Source of the DNA: Pigmentibacter ruber
GTDB taxonomy: Bacteria; Bdellovibrionota_B; Oligoflexia; Silvanigrellales; Silvanigrellaceae
Assembly: GCF_009792895.1 (NCBI RefSeq)
Contig: NZ_WSSC01000001.1
Location: 1,240,001-1,304,000, forward strand
Reading direction: 5' to 3'
Length of the DNA: 64,000 nucleotides
Under the pieces are notes generated by a model. It saw only the letters and a list, made by a program, of their open reading frames with translations, ran no database searches and was not told where the DNA came from. Numbering within the stretch: position 1 is the stretch's first letter; each line of letters starts with the position of its first letter. The position numbers and the translations under genes are program-made. This document shows, one piece after another, positions 1 to 9,258 of this stretch.

Positions 1-650
1 TTGCAGATTCTTTTCAAAACTATAATGCATCTCAGGCTTTAAATATAAGCTGTTGGCAAAGACCAGCAAATTACAAACCATGTCTTTCTGGTAGCTCTTA
101 TGATTGTATTTTAAATGATATTGCTTGGGTAAAAATAAGTGGTAGCATACTTCCTAATTACAATATTGTTCAAGTTCTAAAAGATCCTCTGACAATATCA
201 AGTACGGAAACAAAATGGATGGCTGGCTATGGGAATCAGAGTGATTCGGGTTCTAATAATACTTTAAAAAATGTAGTTACGTCTATTCCATCAAATGCAA
301 ATCCAGATTCTCCTCCCAATGGAGCAATTCAAGAATTTAACTCAATTACTTTTGCAAATGCGTATCAATTATATCTGACTGTTATAGGGCCTAATGCAGG
401 TAAGGGAACTTGTGCAGGTGATTCAGGAGGTCCAGTATATGTCCAAAGAAATAGCAATTATGTATTAGCAGCAATTACTCAGGGAAGTAATAACTTACTA
501 TCACCACACCCCTTGAACTCTTCTCCACCTTATCGTTTTGATACAAGTAACTATGCTAACTGCCAAGATGGGTATGGGGTCTATACAACTATTGGGAATT
601 ATATTAATTGGATTCAAGCATCTAGCGGTATTACAATAATTGCTTATTAA
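1..650 (+). CDS. Trypsin-like serine protease (S1 family), 5' end outside window
   Basis: The reading frame is open from base 3 and lacks its start, signal peptide and catalytic His, which lie upstream of the window. Two of the three S1 triad regions are visible: NDIAWVKI around bases 117-137 (the Asp box) and CAGDSGGPVYV around 412-444 (the Ser nucleophile). Several Cys residues suggest disulfides, and the C-terminal end GVYTTIGNYINWIQ matches the last helix of trypsin folds. It is likely a secreted protease acting outside the cell. An internal ATG at 219 would remove the Asp box, so it is not the true start. Confidence 0.88.
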   Translation, partial: ADSFQNYNASQALNISCWQRPANYKPCLSGSSYDCILNDIAWVKISGSILPNYNIVQVLKDPLTISSTETKWMAGYGNQSDSGSNNTLKNVVTSIPSNANPDSPPNGAIQEFNSITFANAYQLYLTVIGPNAGKGTCAGDSGGPVYVQRNSNYVLAAITQGSNNLLSPHPLNSSPPYRFDTSNYANCQDGYGVYTTIGNYINWIQASSGITIIAY

Positions 651-666
651 GTTTCAATTTTTTTTT

Positions 667-709
667 AAGGAATCAGACAAAAAAAAGAGCTTTATTCCTT
701 TATTCTTTT
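667..709 (+). terminator. Weak candidate intrinsic terminator
   Basis: AAGGAAT (667-673) pairs with ATTCCTT (694-700) across a 20-nt loop and is followed by a T-rich run. It lies just after the S1 protease stop. The stem is short, so this is only a candidate. Confidence 0.3.
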
Positions 710-772
710 TTAAAAATTAGGTAAATACTAATAAAATAGTATAAAATTACTATTATTGTATTGGTGACAAAT

Positions 773-1351
773 ATGGAAAACGATATAAAATTAAATGATA
801 TTATAGATGATAGTCTGAAGAGGAAATTTTACGAAATATGTTTTGAATTTAAAGCACTAAATTATTTTAGCTACATAAATACTAGTTTTTTGAATATAGA
901 AACTAAAGAACTAAATTTTTTGCATATTGATTTAAATAAATATCTTGATTTTTATCGAAATGAAAGATTTATTTTAATTGATCCTGTTATGGATTTAATA
1001 TTTTATACAAATAGGGACATAATTTGTTTTGAAGAGTTAAATTATAAAGAGCTGGTAAATGAAAATGGTAAAATATATAAGCCAGGTAAAATAATTAACG
1101 CATATAAAGCAAGTAGTAAATATTGTATGTTAAATGGTTTTTATACAGTTTTACGGTTAAAAAGAAAGTATATGATAACTGGTTCATACGGAATTCAGTC
1201 AAAAAATTTTAAAATAGAAAAATTTTTTGACAAAAAATATGCGGAAGGGAAATGGTTTGCTGAATATACTAAACAAATAAATTTTCTTCTTTTAAATGCA
1301 ATAAATAAAAGAGAATTTGAAGAGAATAGTTTTAATAAAATTATTCATTAG
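773..1351 (+). CDS. LuxR autoinducer-binding-like domain protein without HTH
   Basis: The 192-residue protein resembles the ligand-binding half of LuxR-type quorum regulators: an N-terminal helix region, NYFSYINTSF, a KYLDFY...LIDPVMDLI stretch corresponding to the family's DPV motif, an NAYKASSKYCMLNGFYTVL helix, and a GSYGIQ strand. No helix-turn-helix follows; the protein ends where the DNA-binding domain would begin. The ATG at 773 is preferred over TTG 761 and GTG 764 because GGTGA at 763-767 sits at ribosome-binding distance. It overlaps the convergent GIY-YIG gene by 11 bases. It could be a ligand-sensing solo or a dominant-negative partner; this is a fold-level reading only. Confidence 0.5.
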   Translation: MENDIKLNDIIDDSLKRKFYEICFEFKALNYFSYINTSFLNIETKELNFLHIDLNKYLDFYRNERFILIDPVMDLIFYTNRDIICFEELNYKELVNENGKIYKPGKIINAYKASSKYCMLNGFYTVLRLKRKYMITGSYGIQSKNFKIEKFFDKKYAEGKWFAEYTKQINFLLLNAINKREFEENSFNKIIH

Positions 1352-1601
1352 AGAAAATATAAATTAATTTTAATTTTTCTTTTTTAGACATTTTTTTAAT
1401 TTCTATTTCTTTTTTTGTAGCAGATGATCTATCTTCAAAACTTTCTTGATAAACTACTTTTTTGGGAGGACTTAACGCAAAAAATTTTGCTCTTTTTTTA
1501 ATAGACAATTGATGTTCTTTAAAACGCCTATTAATATCTGTGGTAATTCCTGTGTAAAGTTTGCCAGAAATTGTTTCAATAATATAAACTTTCCAAGTCA
1601 T
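1341..1601 (-). CDS. GIY-YIG nuclease superfamily protein (UPF0213/YhbQ-like)
   Basis: This 86-residue single-domain protein starts with WKVYIIET (the GIY strand), then KLYTGITTDINRRFKEH (the YIG strand plus the conserved Arg), with a C-terminal KKMSKKEKLKLI helix. The length fits the small stand-alone UPF0213 family, which are GIY-YIG domains of uncertain substrate. It ends inside the 3' end of the convergent LuxR-like gene. Confidence 0.85.
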   Translation of the reverse strand: MTWKVYIIETISGKLYTGITTDINRRFKEHQLSIKKRAKFFALSPPKKVVYQESFEDRSSATKKEIEIKKMSKKEKLKLIYIFSNE

Positions 1602-1691
1602 TTCTACTCTTAAAAAGGGTCTATTTAATAATTGAATTAAGCATGCTATGCTTTCTTCAGTGAGATTATAAATTAACTGTAGGAATATAGT

Positions 1692-2480
1692 ATGTCAAAT
1701 TTAAGATACATGATTGTTTTCCTTTTTGTTTTCTTTTTAACTTCAGCTAATGGTTTGCAAATTAAAATATGCGCTGATGATTTTCGAAGTGAGCTAAGAC
1801 TCAAAAAGAATGTAGAAAATATTAGTATAGATATTTTAAAAAAAGGAATTTTAGAATTAAATAAAGAAACAAGTGTTTTGCTTGTTCTTGAATATTTACC
1901 TCTGCCTAGATGTCTTGATTTGTTGAAAAAAGGAAAAATTGATGGTGCTTTAAATTTATCTTACAATGAAGAAAGAGCGAAATTTTTAGAATTTCCACCA
2001 GGATCGGGACCTGAAGAATGGGGTGTTTGTACATCTTCTTATAAAGTAGCATGTTCAGGATATGTCCTAATTACTTTAAAATCTAACCAATATAATTATG
2101 ATGGAGATAAAAAAACATTTCCTAAACCAGTCAGAGTCGTAAGAGGATATTCAATAGAAAAAGAATTAAAACCCATATACCATGAAGATTTATATGTTGG
2201 TTTGAGTAATATAAGTAATATTAAACAAATGATTGAAGCAAAAAATGGGTCAGTTGTTGCAAACTTTACTTTTCCAATAAATATCGAAAAATTTTATGAA
2301 GTATCTGATCAATTAAAAATTCATACTAAATACATTACAATGCGGTCATATTACATTCCATTGGCTAAAAACTCAAAACTTTCTAAGGAATTCCGTGAAA
2401 AATTTTGGAAAGCCGTCAGTTCTGTGGCAAATGATACTGCGGTTATAAATGAATTGCTAAAGTCCTATTCAAAAAATTGA
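1692..2480 (+). CDS. Periplasmic solute-binding-like protein (bacterial PBP family 3 fold)
   Basis: The first ~20 residues (MSNLRYMIVFLFVFFLTSANG) are a signal peptide. The mature part begins KICADDF, and its LEYLPLPRCLDLLKKGKIDGALNLSYNEERAKFLEFP stretch is typical of amino-acid-type substrate-binding proteins. No permease or ATPase gene adjoins it, so it may be an orphan sensor or binding protein; a second protein of this kind lies at 27182-27865. An AGGA site seven bases before ATG supports the start. Confidence 0.7.
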   Translation: MSNLRYMIVFLFVFFLTSANGLQIKICADDFRSELRLKKNVENISIDILKKGILELNKETSVLLVLEYLPLPRCLDLLKKGKIDGALNLSYNEERAKFLEFPPGSGPEEWGVCTSSYKVACSGYVLITLKSNQYNYDGDKKTFPKPVRVVRGYSIEKELKPIYHEDLYVGLSNISNIKQMIEAKNGSVVANFTFPINIEKFYEVSDQLKIHTKYITMRSYYIPLAKNSKLSKEFREKFWKAVSSVANDTAVINELLKSYSKN

Positions 2481-2596
2481 TACAATTTTAATGCCATCTT
2501 TTAACCTTTTCATTTCATATGCTATAATAATATAAAATACGAAAAAATGTTTGAGTTTTGTGAAATTCAAAATGTTAACAATTGGAAAAGAATTAT

Positions 2597-3304
2597 ATGT
2601 ACAATTCAGATATAGTTTTTGAAGAAAATCGATATGGAAAATTAAATGTGCTACTTGTTGATGATCAATCAATGGTAGCTAATTCTCTTGCTACGGCTCT
2701 TTTACATAATGGATTTAATGTAAAAGTAACGGATAAAATTGATGAAATGAAAAAAATAGTCAATTTAGAAAAAGTCGATGTTGTAATTATGGAGTATGCA
2801 TATAAAAATGGTCAAGGGATTGAAGAAATAAAAAATACGAAATTAAAAAGTAAAAACGCAAAAATAAAATTTATTGTTACAAGTAATGATTCGCGCCATG
2901 AGATTAAAGATAATGCTCTTAACCATCAATGCGATTTATTCATTTTAAAACCATTTTCTATTCAAGACTTATCTGCTGAAATAAAAAAAATAGCTAAACT
3001 AGAATACAGAAAATCTGAGCGTGTGAAATGTTATATTCCTTTTAATGTACTTAAATCTGCAAATAATTATGATACATTTGCAACTGATATTTCTGTTGAT
3101 GGAACACATCTTTTAGATAATGACAAAATTATTAGTCCTAAAATTGGAGAAGAAATTGAACTAAAATTCACAATACCAAAAATATTAGAAGAAGTGAAGT
3201 GTAAAGCATTAGTTGTACGATTATCAAATAATGGATTTGGACTACAATTTAAAGACCTTGATCAAATAACTAAAAATAAAATAAAATTGCATATTATTCA
3301 ATAA
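2597..3304 (+). CDS. Atypical receiver domain fused to PilZ domain
   Basis: Residues ~16-130 form a CheY-like receiver: NVLLVDDQS supplies the acidic pair and FILKPFS the conserved Lys. The strand that normally carries the phosphorylated Asp reads VVIMEYAYKNGQG, so the acceptor is Glu. Residues ~138-230 form a PilZ domain with an RxxxR motif (RKSER) and a DxSxxG-type motif (TDISVDGTHL), the two c-di-GMP contacts of the family. ATG 2597 is preferred over TTG 2582 because GGAAAAG lies six bases upstream. It is probably a c-di-GMP-responsive output protein whose receiver is not switched by phosphorylation. Confidence 0.82.
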   Translation: MYNSDIVFEENRYGKLNVLLVDDQSMVANSLATALLHNGFNVKVTDKIDEMKKIVNLEKVDVVIMEYAYKNGQGIEEIKNTKLKSKNAKIKFIVTSNDSRHEIKDNALNHQCDLFILKPFSIQDLSAEIKKIAKLEYRKSERVKCYIPFNVLKSANNYDTFATDISVDGTHLLDNDKIISPKIGEEIELKFTIPKILEEVKCKALVVRLSNNGFGLQFKDLDQITKNKIKLHIIQ

Positions 3305-3736
3305 CGTAATAGAGCATCACTAATGTTTGAGTATTTTGATAAAACTAAGCAAAGTTGTTATTTAGAAAACCATAACCAAAAATATCCCTTTTTAAGAAAA
3401 AAACGGTTTTAAAATCATAAGTATCAAAAAATTACCAAAATCTGATACAAATCATTATTCTATGCTAAGGAACTCTAAATAAATATAAAAGTAAGTTAAT
3501 AATTTTATATTTAATTACTTTTGTCCATTGAAATAATAACAATAAATTATTAAAATGAAATTTATATTTCTAATAAGGAGTCATAATATTCAAAATATCT
3601 TCTAAATTTATAATTTAATTTCAATATAATTTGTTATTTAAATAAAAATTTAATTTTTATTAACTAGCTTGACTTAAAAAATCTTTAATTTAAATTTATA
3701 TCTTACAATATAATTATTTTAAAAAGGGGCTATTTT
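3305..3736. other. AT-rich intergenic region upstream of the Pls/PosA-type NRPS
   Basis: There is no coding signal in 432 bases. The last bases carry AAGGGG about eight bases before the NRPS start codon as a ribosome binding site. The long AT leader probably contains the NRPS promoter, but no single box stands out from the background. Confidence 0.4.
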
Positions 3737-6700
3737 ATGAGTTCCATTGAAAATTCAATGACTCCAAAATTAGAAGAAGTTTTAGATCAAAATATTTTTA
3801 ATGATAAAGAATTTGGGGATTATTTTATTCGTGGAGATCAAAATTTTACATTTATACGCAATGAAACACTTTCCGAAATATTTGCTCAAACTGTAGAAAA
3901 ATTTCCTAATAAAATAGCGCTTATCTTTAAAGATAAAAATTTAACTTATTCCCAACTAAATGATAAAGCCAATTGCGTTGCAAAAAATTTGCATAAAATA
4001 GGAGTTAGAGAAGGCGATATTATTGGCCTATGGCTTCCTAGAGGATTAGATTTATTAATACTTCAATTAGGTATAATTAAATCGGGTGCTGCATTTTTAC
4101 CATTTGATTCTGAAGCTCCTTTTGAAAGAATTTCAATTTGTATGAACTCTTCAAATGGAAAACTACTTTTAACAGATGAGGATTGGATAGAGCGTTGCAA
4201 TAATTTAAAGCAAAAAACTCTAGGTCACTTAGCTGTCCAACAAAAGCTTGAAAACTATTTTATACCAACAAGAAATTCTGATCCTTCGCAAATTGCCTAT
4301 ATAATATATACATCAGGTTCTACAGGAATTCCTAAAGGAATTATGATTTCACAAAAAAATATTTGTCATTTATTAAGAAGTGAAAATGATGTAATTAAAA
4401 TAAAAAGTGATGATAAAGTTTATCAAGGTTTTTCTTTGGCTTTTGATATGTCCTTTGAAGAAATTTGGATCAGTTACTTAGTTGGAGCAACTCTTTGGAT
4501 AGCACCTAAAGAGTTATCTGTTGATCCAATAAATCTTCCAATTATTTTAGAACAAGAAAAAATTACAGTTTTGCATATCGTTCCAACTTTGCTTGCTTTA
4601 TTCATACATAAAATTTCTTCTTTAAGAATAATAAATCTTGGTGGAGAAGCTTGTCCACCAAATTTAGCTGAAAAATGGATTCATGAAAATTGCAAAGTAT
4701 ATAATAGTTATGGGCCGACTGAAACAACAGTGACAGCTACTATTGAAGAGTTAATTCCAAATAAAAAAATTACAATTGGAAAACCAATTCCAAATTATGG
4801 AATGTGCGTGATTGATGAAAGTAATAATGTTTTACCTTTCAATAATACTGGTGAGTTGTGTATTTTTGGACCTGGTGTTTCATTAGGATATTTAGCTAAT
4901 AAAGAATTAACCAAACAAAAATTTATAGATAATCCTTCGGCAAAAAATGAAAATGAAAAAATATTATATCGATCTGGTGATTTAGCATTTATTGATGAGA
5001 ATGAAAATATTCATTTTTTAGGAAGGATTGATGATCAAGTAAAAATAAGAGGATTTAGAATTGAGCTTGGAGAAATAGAATCAACACTGCAAAAAATTCC
5101 AAATATAGCAGCTGCTGCAGTTGTCTTGATTCGTGAAAATGATATTGAACAATTAGTTGCTTACTTGGTAAGTAATAATAAAAATATTTACAATTCATCT
5201 GAATTAAGACAATTATTGCAAAGAAACTTACCTACATATATGATTCCTAATTCATTTATATGGCTTACAGAAATGCCAAGACTGTCTTCTGGAAAAATTG
5301 ATCGAAAAGAATTAAAAAATAAACCACTTCTACATGGAGAAGATGACATCAGAAACTTTCAGCCTAAAACAAAAGGGCAGGAAGTTCTGTTAAATGTTTT
5401 ATTGAAAATCTTTCCTAATCAATCTATACAACTGCAATATGATTTTTTTACAGATTTAGGGGGGCATTCTTTACTTGCAGCAAAGCTAATTTCTGAATTA
5501 CGTAAAACGGATGGTTTGGCAAAAATATCAATTCATAAAATTTATGAATTTAGAATAATATCAAAATTAGCAGAATATTTAGAAGAAATATTACAACAAA
5601 AGCAACCTGAAAAATTTTTGAAAGACAAAGTAATTAATAAATATAGAGCATCACATAGATATATTTGTGGATTAATTCAAGGAATTTTATTGCCATTTTT
5701 GATAATTCTTAGGGTCTTAAACTGGTTGTTACCATTTTTTGCTTTTCACTATATGACAGGAGATCATGAAGATAGTATTGTATTAGCGATATCTGCTTCT
5801 TTAGTTACGTTCATTATAACTCAATTATTAACTTTCTTAATTGTTATTGTCTTTTCAAGAATTATCCTTTATAAAATAAAACCTGGTAAGTATCCTTTAT
5901 GGGGGAAAACATATTTACGCTGGTGGATAGTTGATAAATTGTATCATGTAGCTCCAGTTTATTTATTATATGGCTCAATTAATTACTCTTTATATTTAAA
6001 ATTATTGGGTGCAAAAATAGGTAAAAATGTAATACTCTCGTCAGCTAATTTAAGGTTTCCAAAATTTATTTCATTAGGTAATAGAGTAAGTATAGGATCA
6101 TCAGCGTCACTTGAAAATGCGCGAGTTGAAAATAATGAATTGATATTAGGCTCTATATCAATAGAAGAATCTTCTTCCATAGCTGCATATTGTGTTGTTG
6201 AGGGAAATACTGTCATAAAGAAAAATTCTTATCTTTCAGGATTATCTGGTCTATGTGAAGGTTCTATCATTAAATCAAATGAGTTTTGGGATGGAAGTCC
6301 TGCAAAGAAAATAAAAAATTACAATTCTCCCGAGCCGCCAAAAGATTCAAATTTATTTCAAAGAATGAATAGTTATTTTGTTTATGGAATTGGCTCTATT
6401 ACAATTTCTATTTTGTTTTTCTTACCAATTTTTCCAACTTTTGTTTTAATTGATGAGTTTGATAACTTTGGATTTTGGCAAAGAACTGCATCACAAAGTT
6501 TGCTAAAGATAGTTTTGAAATATTTTATATTAGTATTTATTGCAAGTTCACTTTTAATTTTATTTACTGGTTTATTCATTGGTTTTATTCGCTCATTTTT
6601 AATTCCGAAATTAAAGCCAGGAATTTATTCCATCTATAGTTACTCATATTTTATAAGATGGATTGTAAATCAATTTCAAGAATCAAGTTTAAATGTATTT

Positions 6701-7804
6701 CAAGGTATTTTTGCAACAATTTATGCACCATTTTGGTTCAAGATATTAGGTGCAAAAATTGGGAAAAAAGCTGAAATATCAAATGTAATGGGTATTGTCC
6801 CTGAATTTTTAGATTTAGGTGATGAAACATTTATTGCAGATGCTGTTATGTTAGGGAGTTCAGAATTAAATAATGGTTGGATGTATTTAAATAATACTAA
6901 AATATCAAATAGGAGTTTTGTTGGTAATGGTGCTTATGTGCCAAGTGGAACTCACTTACCAGAAAATATGTTAATTGGAGTTCAATCTAAACCACCTGAA
7001 AACCATTTAATGAATACAGGAGATACATGGATGGGGTCTCCTCCCTTATTGCTTCCTGCACGTGAAACATTTTCTGGTTTTCCCGATTCACTGACTTTCG
7101 ATCCTTCTTTTTATAGAATATTTTGTCGTGGTATTGTTGAAGCATTTAGAATTATTTTACCATTTGTTATAACAATAACCAGTGCGTATTTAATAATAAA
7201 TTATGCTATGCCTTTATCACCAATTCACACCTTTGTTTACTGGTTCGAAGTTTTATTTGATTTAAGTTTTGCAAGTTTTATTTACGGAATAAGTACTTTT
7301 TTTATAGTATTTATTTTAAAATGGATTAGTATAGGTCGTTATAAACCAAGAGCAGCACCAATGTGGTCATTTTTTATTTGGCGTACTGAAGCTATTACAA
7401 GTATTTATGAATCTATATGCGTTCCAAATTTTTTAAATTTTTTGCGAGGAACACCATGGATTTCGTTTTTTCTGAGATTACTTGGTTGTAAAATTGGAAA
7501 AAATTCTTTCATTGATACAACTAATATAACAGAATTTGATTGTGTTAAAATTGGTGATCATTGCGTATTGAATAATAGATGTGGACCACAAACTCATTTG
7601 TTCGAAGATAGAATTATGAAAGTTGGGATAGTTAATATCGAATCTAACGTAACATTGCATTCTCGATGTACAGTATTGTATAATGCTAATATTGGGCAGG
7701 GAGCTCGTTTAGGGCCTCTTACTTTAGTCCTAAAAGGAGAATCTATTCCTGAAAATACTGAATGGATTGGTGTTCCTGCCCAACCGTGGAATGTTTTTGT
7801 CTAG
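3737..7804 (+). CDS. Pls/PosA-family single-module NRPS
   Basis: The order is adenylation (~35-535), carrier (~540-610), then ~750 residues of membrane segments interleaved with left-handed beta-helix acetyltransferase-like repeats (TIGR02353-type terminus). A-domain motifs are complete: YTSGSTGIPKG, FDMSFEEIW, YGPTETTVTAT, YRSGDLA, GRIDDQVKIRGFRIELGE and SSGKIDRK. The carrier has DLGGHSLL with Ser near residue 578. The closest known architecture is epsilon-poly-lysine synthetase (Pls) and relatives, which join basic amino acids through side-chain amines. A hand-aligned specificity code (GrsA numbering) reads D235 M236 E239 H278 I299 L301 S322 V330 T331 K517; Asp and Glu together are compatible with a basic substrate. 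No free-standing thioesterase or MbtH protein is adjacent. Confidence 0.88.
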   Translation: MSSIENSMTPKLEEVLDQNIFNDKEFGDYFIRGDQNFTFIRNETLSEIFAQTVEKFPNKIALIFKDKNLTYSQLNDKANCVAKNLHKIGVREGDIIGLWLPRGLDLLILQLGIIKSGAAFLPFDSEAPFERISICMNSSNGKLLLTDEDWIERCNNLKQKTLGHLAVQQKLENYFIPTRNSDPSQIAYIIYTSGSTGIPKGIMISQKNICHLLRSENDVIKIKSDDKVYQGFSLAFDMSFEEIWISYLVGATLWIAPKELSVDPINLPIILEQEKITVLHIVPTLLALFIHKISSLRIINLGGEACPPNLAEKWIHENCKVYNSYGPTETTVTATIEELIPNKKITIGKPIPNYGMCVIDESNNVLPFNNTGELCIFGPGVSLGYLANKELTKQKFIDNPSAKNENEKILYRSGDLAFIDENENIHFLGRIDDQVKIRGFRIELGEIESTLQKIPNIAAAAVVLIRENDIEQLVAYLVSNNKNIYNSSELRQLLQRNLPTYMIPNSFIWLTEMPRLSSGKIDRKELKNKPLLHGEDDIRNFQPKTKGQEVLLNVLLKIFPNQSIQLQYDFFTDLGGHSLLAAKLISELRKTDGLAKISIHKIYEFRIISKLAEYLEEILQQKQPEKFLKDKVINKYRASHRYICGLIQGILLPFLIILRVLNWLLPFFAFHYMTGDHEDSIVLAISASLVTFIITQLLTFLIVIVFSRIILYKIKPGKYPLWGKTYLRWWIVDKLYHVAPVYLLYGSINYSLYLKLLGAKIGKNVILSSANLRFPKFISLGNRVSIGSSASLENARVENNELILGSISIEESSSIAAYCVVEGNTVIKKNSYLSGLSGLCEGSIIKSNEFWDGSPAKKIKNYNSPEPPKDSNLFQRMNSYFVYGIGSITISILFFLPIFPTFVLIDEFDNFGFWQRTASQSLLKIVLKYFILVFIASSLLILFTGLFIGFIRSFLIPKLKPGIYSIYSYSYFIRWIVNQFQESSLNVFQGIFATIYAPFWFKILGAKIGKKAEISNVMGIVPEFLDLGDETFIADAVMLGSSELNNGWMYLNNTKISNRSFVGNGAYVPSGTHLPENMLIGVQSKPPENHLMNTGDTWMGSPPLLLPARETFSGFPDSLTFDPSFYRIFCRGIVEAFRIILPFVITITSAYLIINYAMPLSPIHTFVYWFEVLFDLSFASFIYGISTFFIVFILKWISIGRYKPRAAPMWSFFIWRTEAITSIYESICVPNFLNFLRGTPWISFFLRLLGCKIGKNSFIDTTNITEFDCVKIGDHCVLNNRCGPQTHLFEDRIMKVGIVNIESNVTLHSRCTVLYNANIGQGARLGPLTLVLKGESIPENTEWIGVPAQPWNVFV

Positions 7805-7849
7805 TGAATAATTCATTTCTTAAAAAAGTGAATCATATTCCTTTTGTTT

Positions 7850-9055
7850 TCAAATAATTTTTTTTCTTTCTTTTGTGTAATTTAAATAGAGAAAAATTGT
7901 TATAGAAAAGCAAAGTAAGCTTCCAAATAAAATATTTGAAAATAATTTTACATTTTTTATATAATTTGAAAAAAATTCCACACTCATACTTAAAATTATC
8001 ATGTTAATAAAACTAAATAGTGCAGTCATAGCTGTTTTTGGATATGCATATGAGTATAATATTGTTCTAATTAAAGGTGAACTAATACAACCCAACCCAA
8101 AAGTATAAATACTTAATAATATCATAATTAACTCAATATTAATTGCTAAATAAAATGTTGTAAAAAATAATGTTAATAAACCTGAAAAAATAATAAATGC
8201 AGAAATGACAATAATATCTCTTAAATCAAATTTCTTTAACAAAAGTTGTAATAAAGTCGTTCCTGCAATAAATCCTCCAAAAATCGGGAATTGAAAAAAA
8301 CCATATTTTATAAAAGAGATTTTTTCATTTTGAATTAATAATATAGGTGAAACTGAAATCCATAAAATTAATGGGAATTGGGCAAAAGTAAAAGTTAAAA
8401 CTCCAAAAAGAAACCTATTTTGTAGCAGTATTTTAGTATATAATTTTATTCCATCCTCAATAAAGCTGATATTATTTTTTAGTACGTTATCTTTTGGGAA
8501 AGAAAAATATAGGCCTATAAAAGCAATTGTTGCTAAAAATGTAATAAAAATATTTATGCCTCGCCAATGAAAAAATTGTAAGTAAAGACTGCCAATTAAA
8601 GGACCAACTAAAGGAGCTAGAATGCTTACTGAAGTCATAAAAGCAATAATTTTCACTGCTTTTTTTTCTGGGAATGTTTCTTGGACAGTGGCGTAGCCTA
8701 TAGCACTAATAAATGCAATACCAAGTCCTTGAATTATTCTTGCAAGCAAAAACTGGTAAATGTTAAGTGCTATTGAATTTAACATACACCCTAGAATAAA
8801 ACTCATGATACCATATAACAGTAGCTTACGTTTTCCATATTTTTCAGCAAAGTAACCAACAAATAATTGAAGGCATGATCCGCCAAAAATATATAAACTC
8901 AATGCGCTAGGGATATAACTATTATCAACTTTAAAATCTTGGATGACATAAATCATCCCAGGCATGATCATATCATTTGAGATATAAACACTAAATTCGT
9001 ATAAAACTAAGAAGTAAACAAATAAATACGACACATTAGACACGTTTTTTGACAT
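7850..9055 (-). CDS. MFS transporter, Bcr/CflA drug-resistance type
   Basis: The 401-residue protein has about 12 hydrophobic segments. The first helix region (SNDMIMPGMIYV) and the loop GYFAEKYGKRKLLLYG (MFS motif A, G-x-x-x-D/E-R-x-G-R/K-type) match the Bcr/CflA DHA1 exporters. It converges on the Pls/PosA-type NRPS with a 45-base gap and could export its product, but it has its own opposite-strand promoter, so the link is only positional. Confidence 0.85.
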   Translation of the reverse strand: MSKNVSNVSYLFVYFLVLYEFSVYISNDMIMPGMIYVIQDFKVDNSYIPSALSLYIFGGSCLQLFVGYFAEKYGKRKLLLYGIMSFILGCMLNSIALNIYQFLLARIIQGLGIAFISAIGYATVQETFPEKKAVKIIAFMTSVSILAPLVGPLIGSLYLQFFHWRGINIFITFLATIAFIGLYFSFPKDNVLKNNISFIEDGIKLYTKILLQNRFLFGVLTFTFAQFPLILWISVSPILLIQNEKISFIKYGFFQFPIFGGFIAGTTLLQLLLKKFDLRDIIVISAFIIFSGLLTLFFTTFYLAINIELIMILLSIYTFGLGCISSPLIRTILYSYAYPKTAMTALFSFINMIILSMSVEFFSNYIKNVKLFSNILFGSLLCFSITIFLYLNYTKERKKII

Positions 9056-9258
9056 GAAAAGTCCTTATAAATAGTATTAAATTTTAAAATATTTAAAAAA
9101 GGAAAATTTAGTAATGTCGTCGTGTTAAAGTGTATTTCATCTTCATCCTAAAACTAAGTATACAGAAACATTTTCTTTTATAACAACGAATTTATACTTG
9201 CAAGTTTAAAATTTGTATAATCAATTAAGTCTTTCAAAAAAAAGGGGAGGGCTTTAAA

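Noticed and set aside
2469-2672. 67-codon minus-strand ORF
   Set aside because: Overlaps the start of the receiver-PilZ gene and has no protein-like features.
3330-3360. Shared 14-bp ACTAAGCAAAGTTG with 37088-37101
   Set aside because: Flanks do not align and the length is not convincing as a mobile-element trace.
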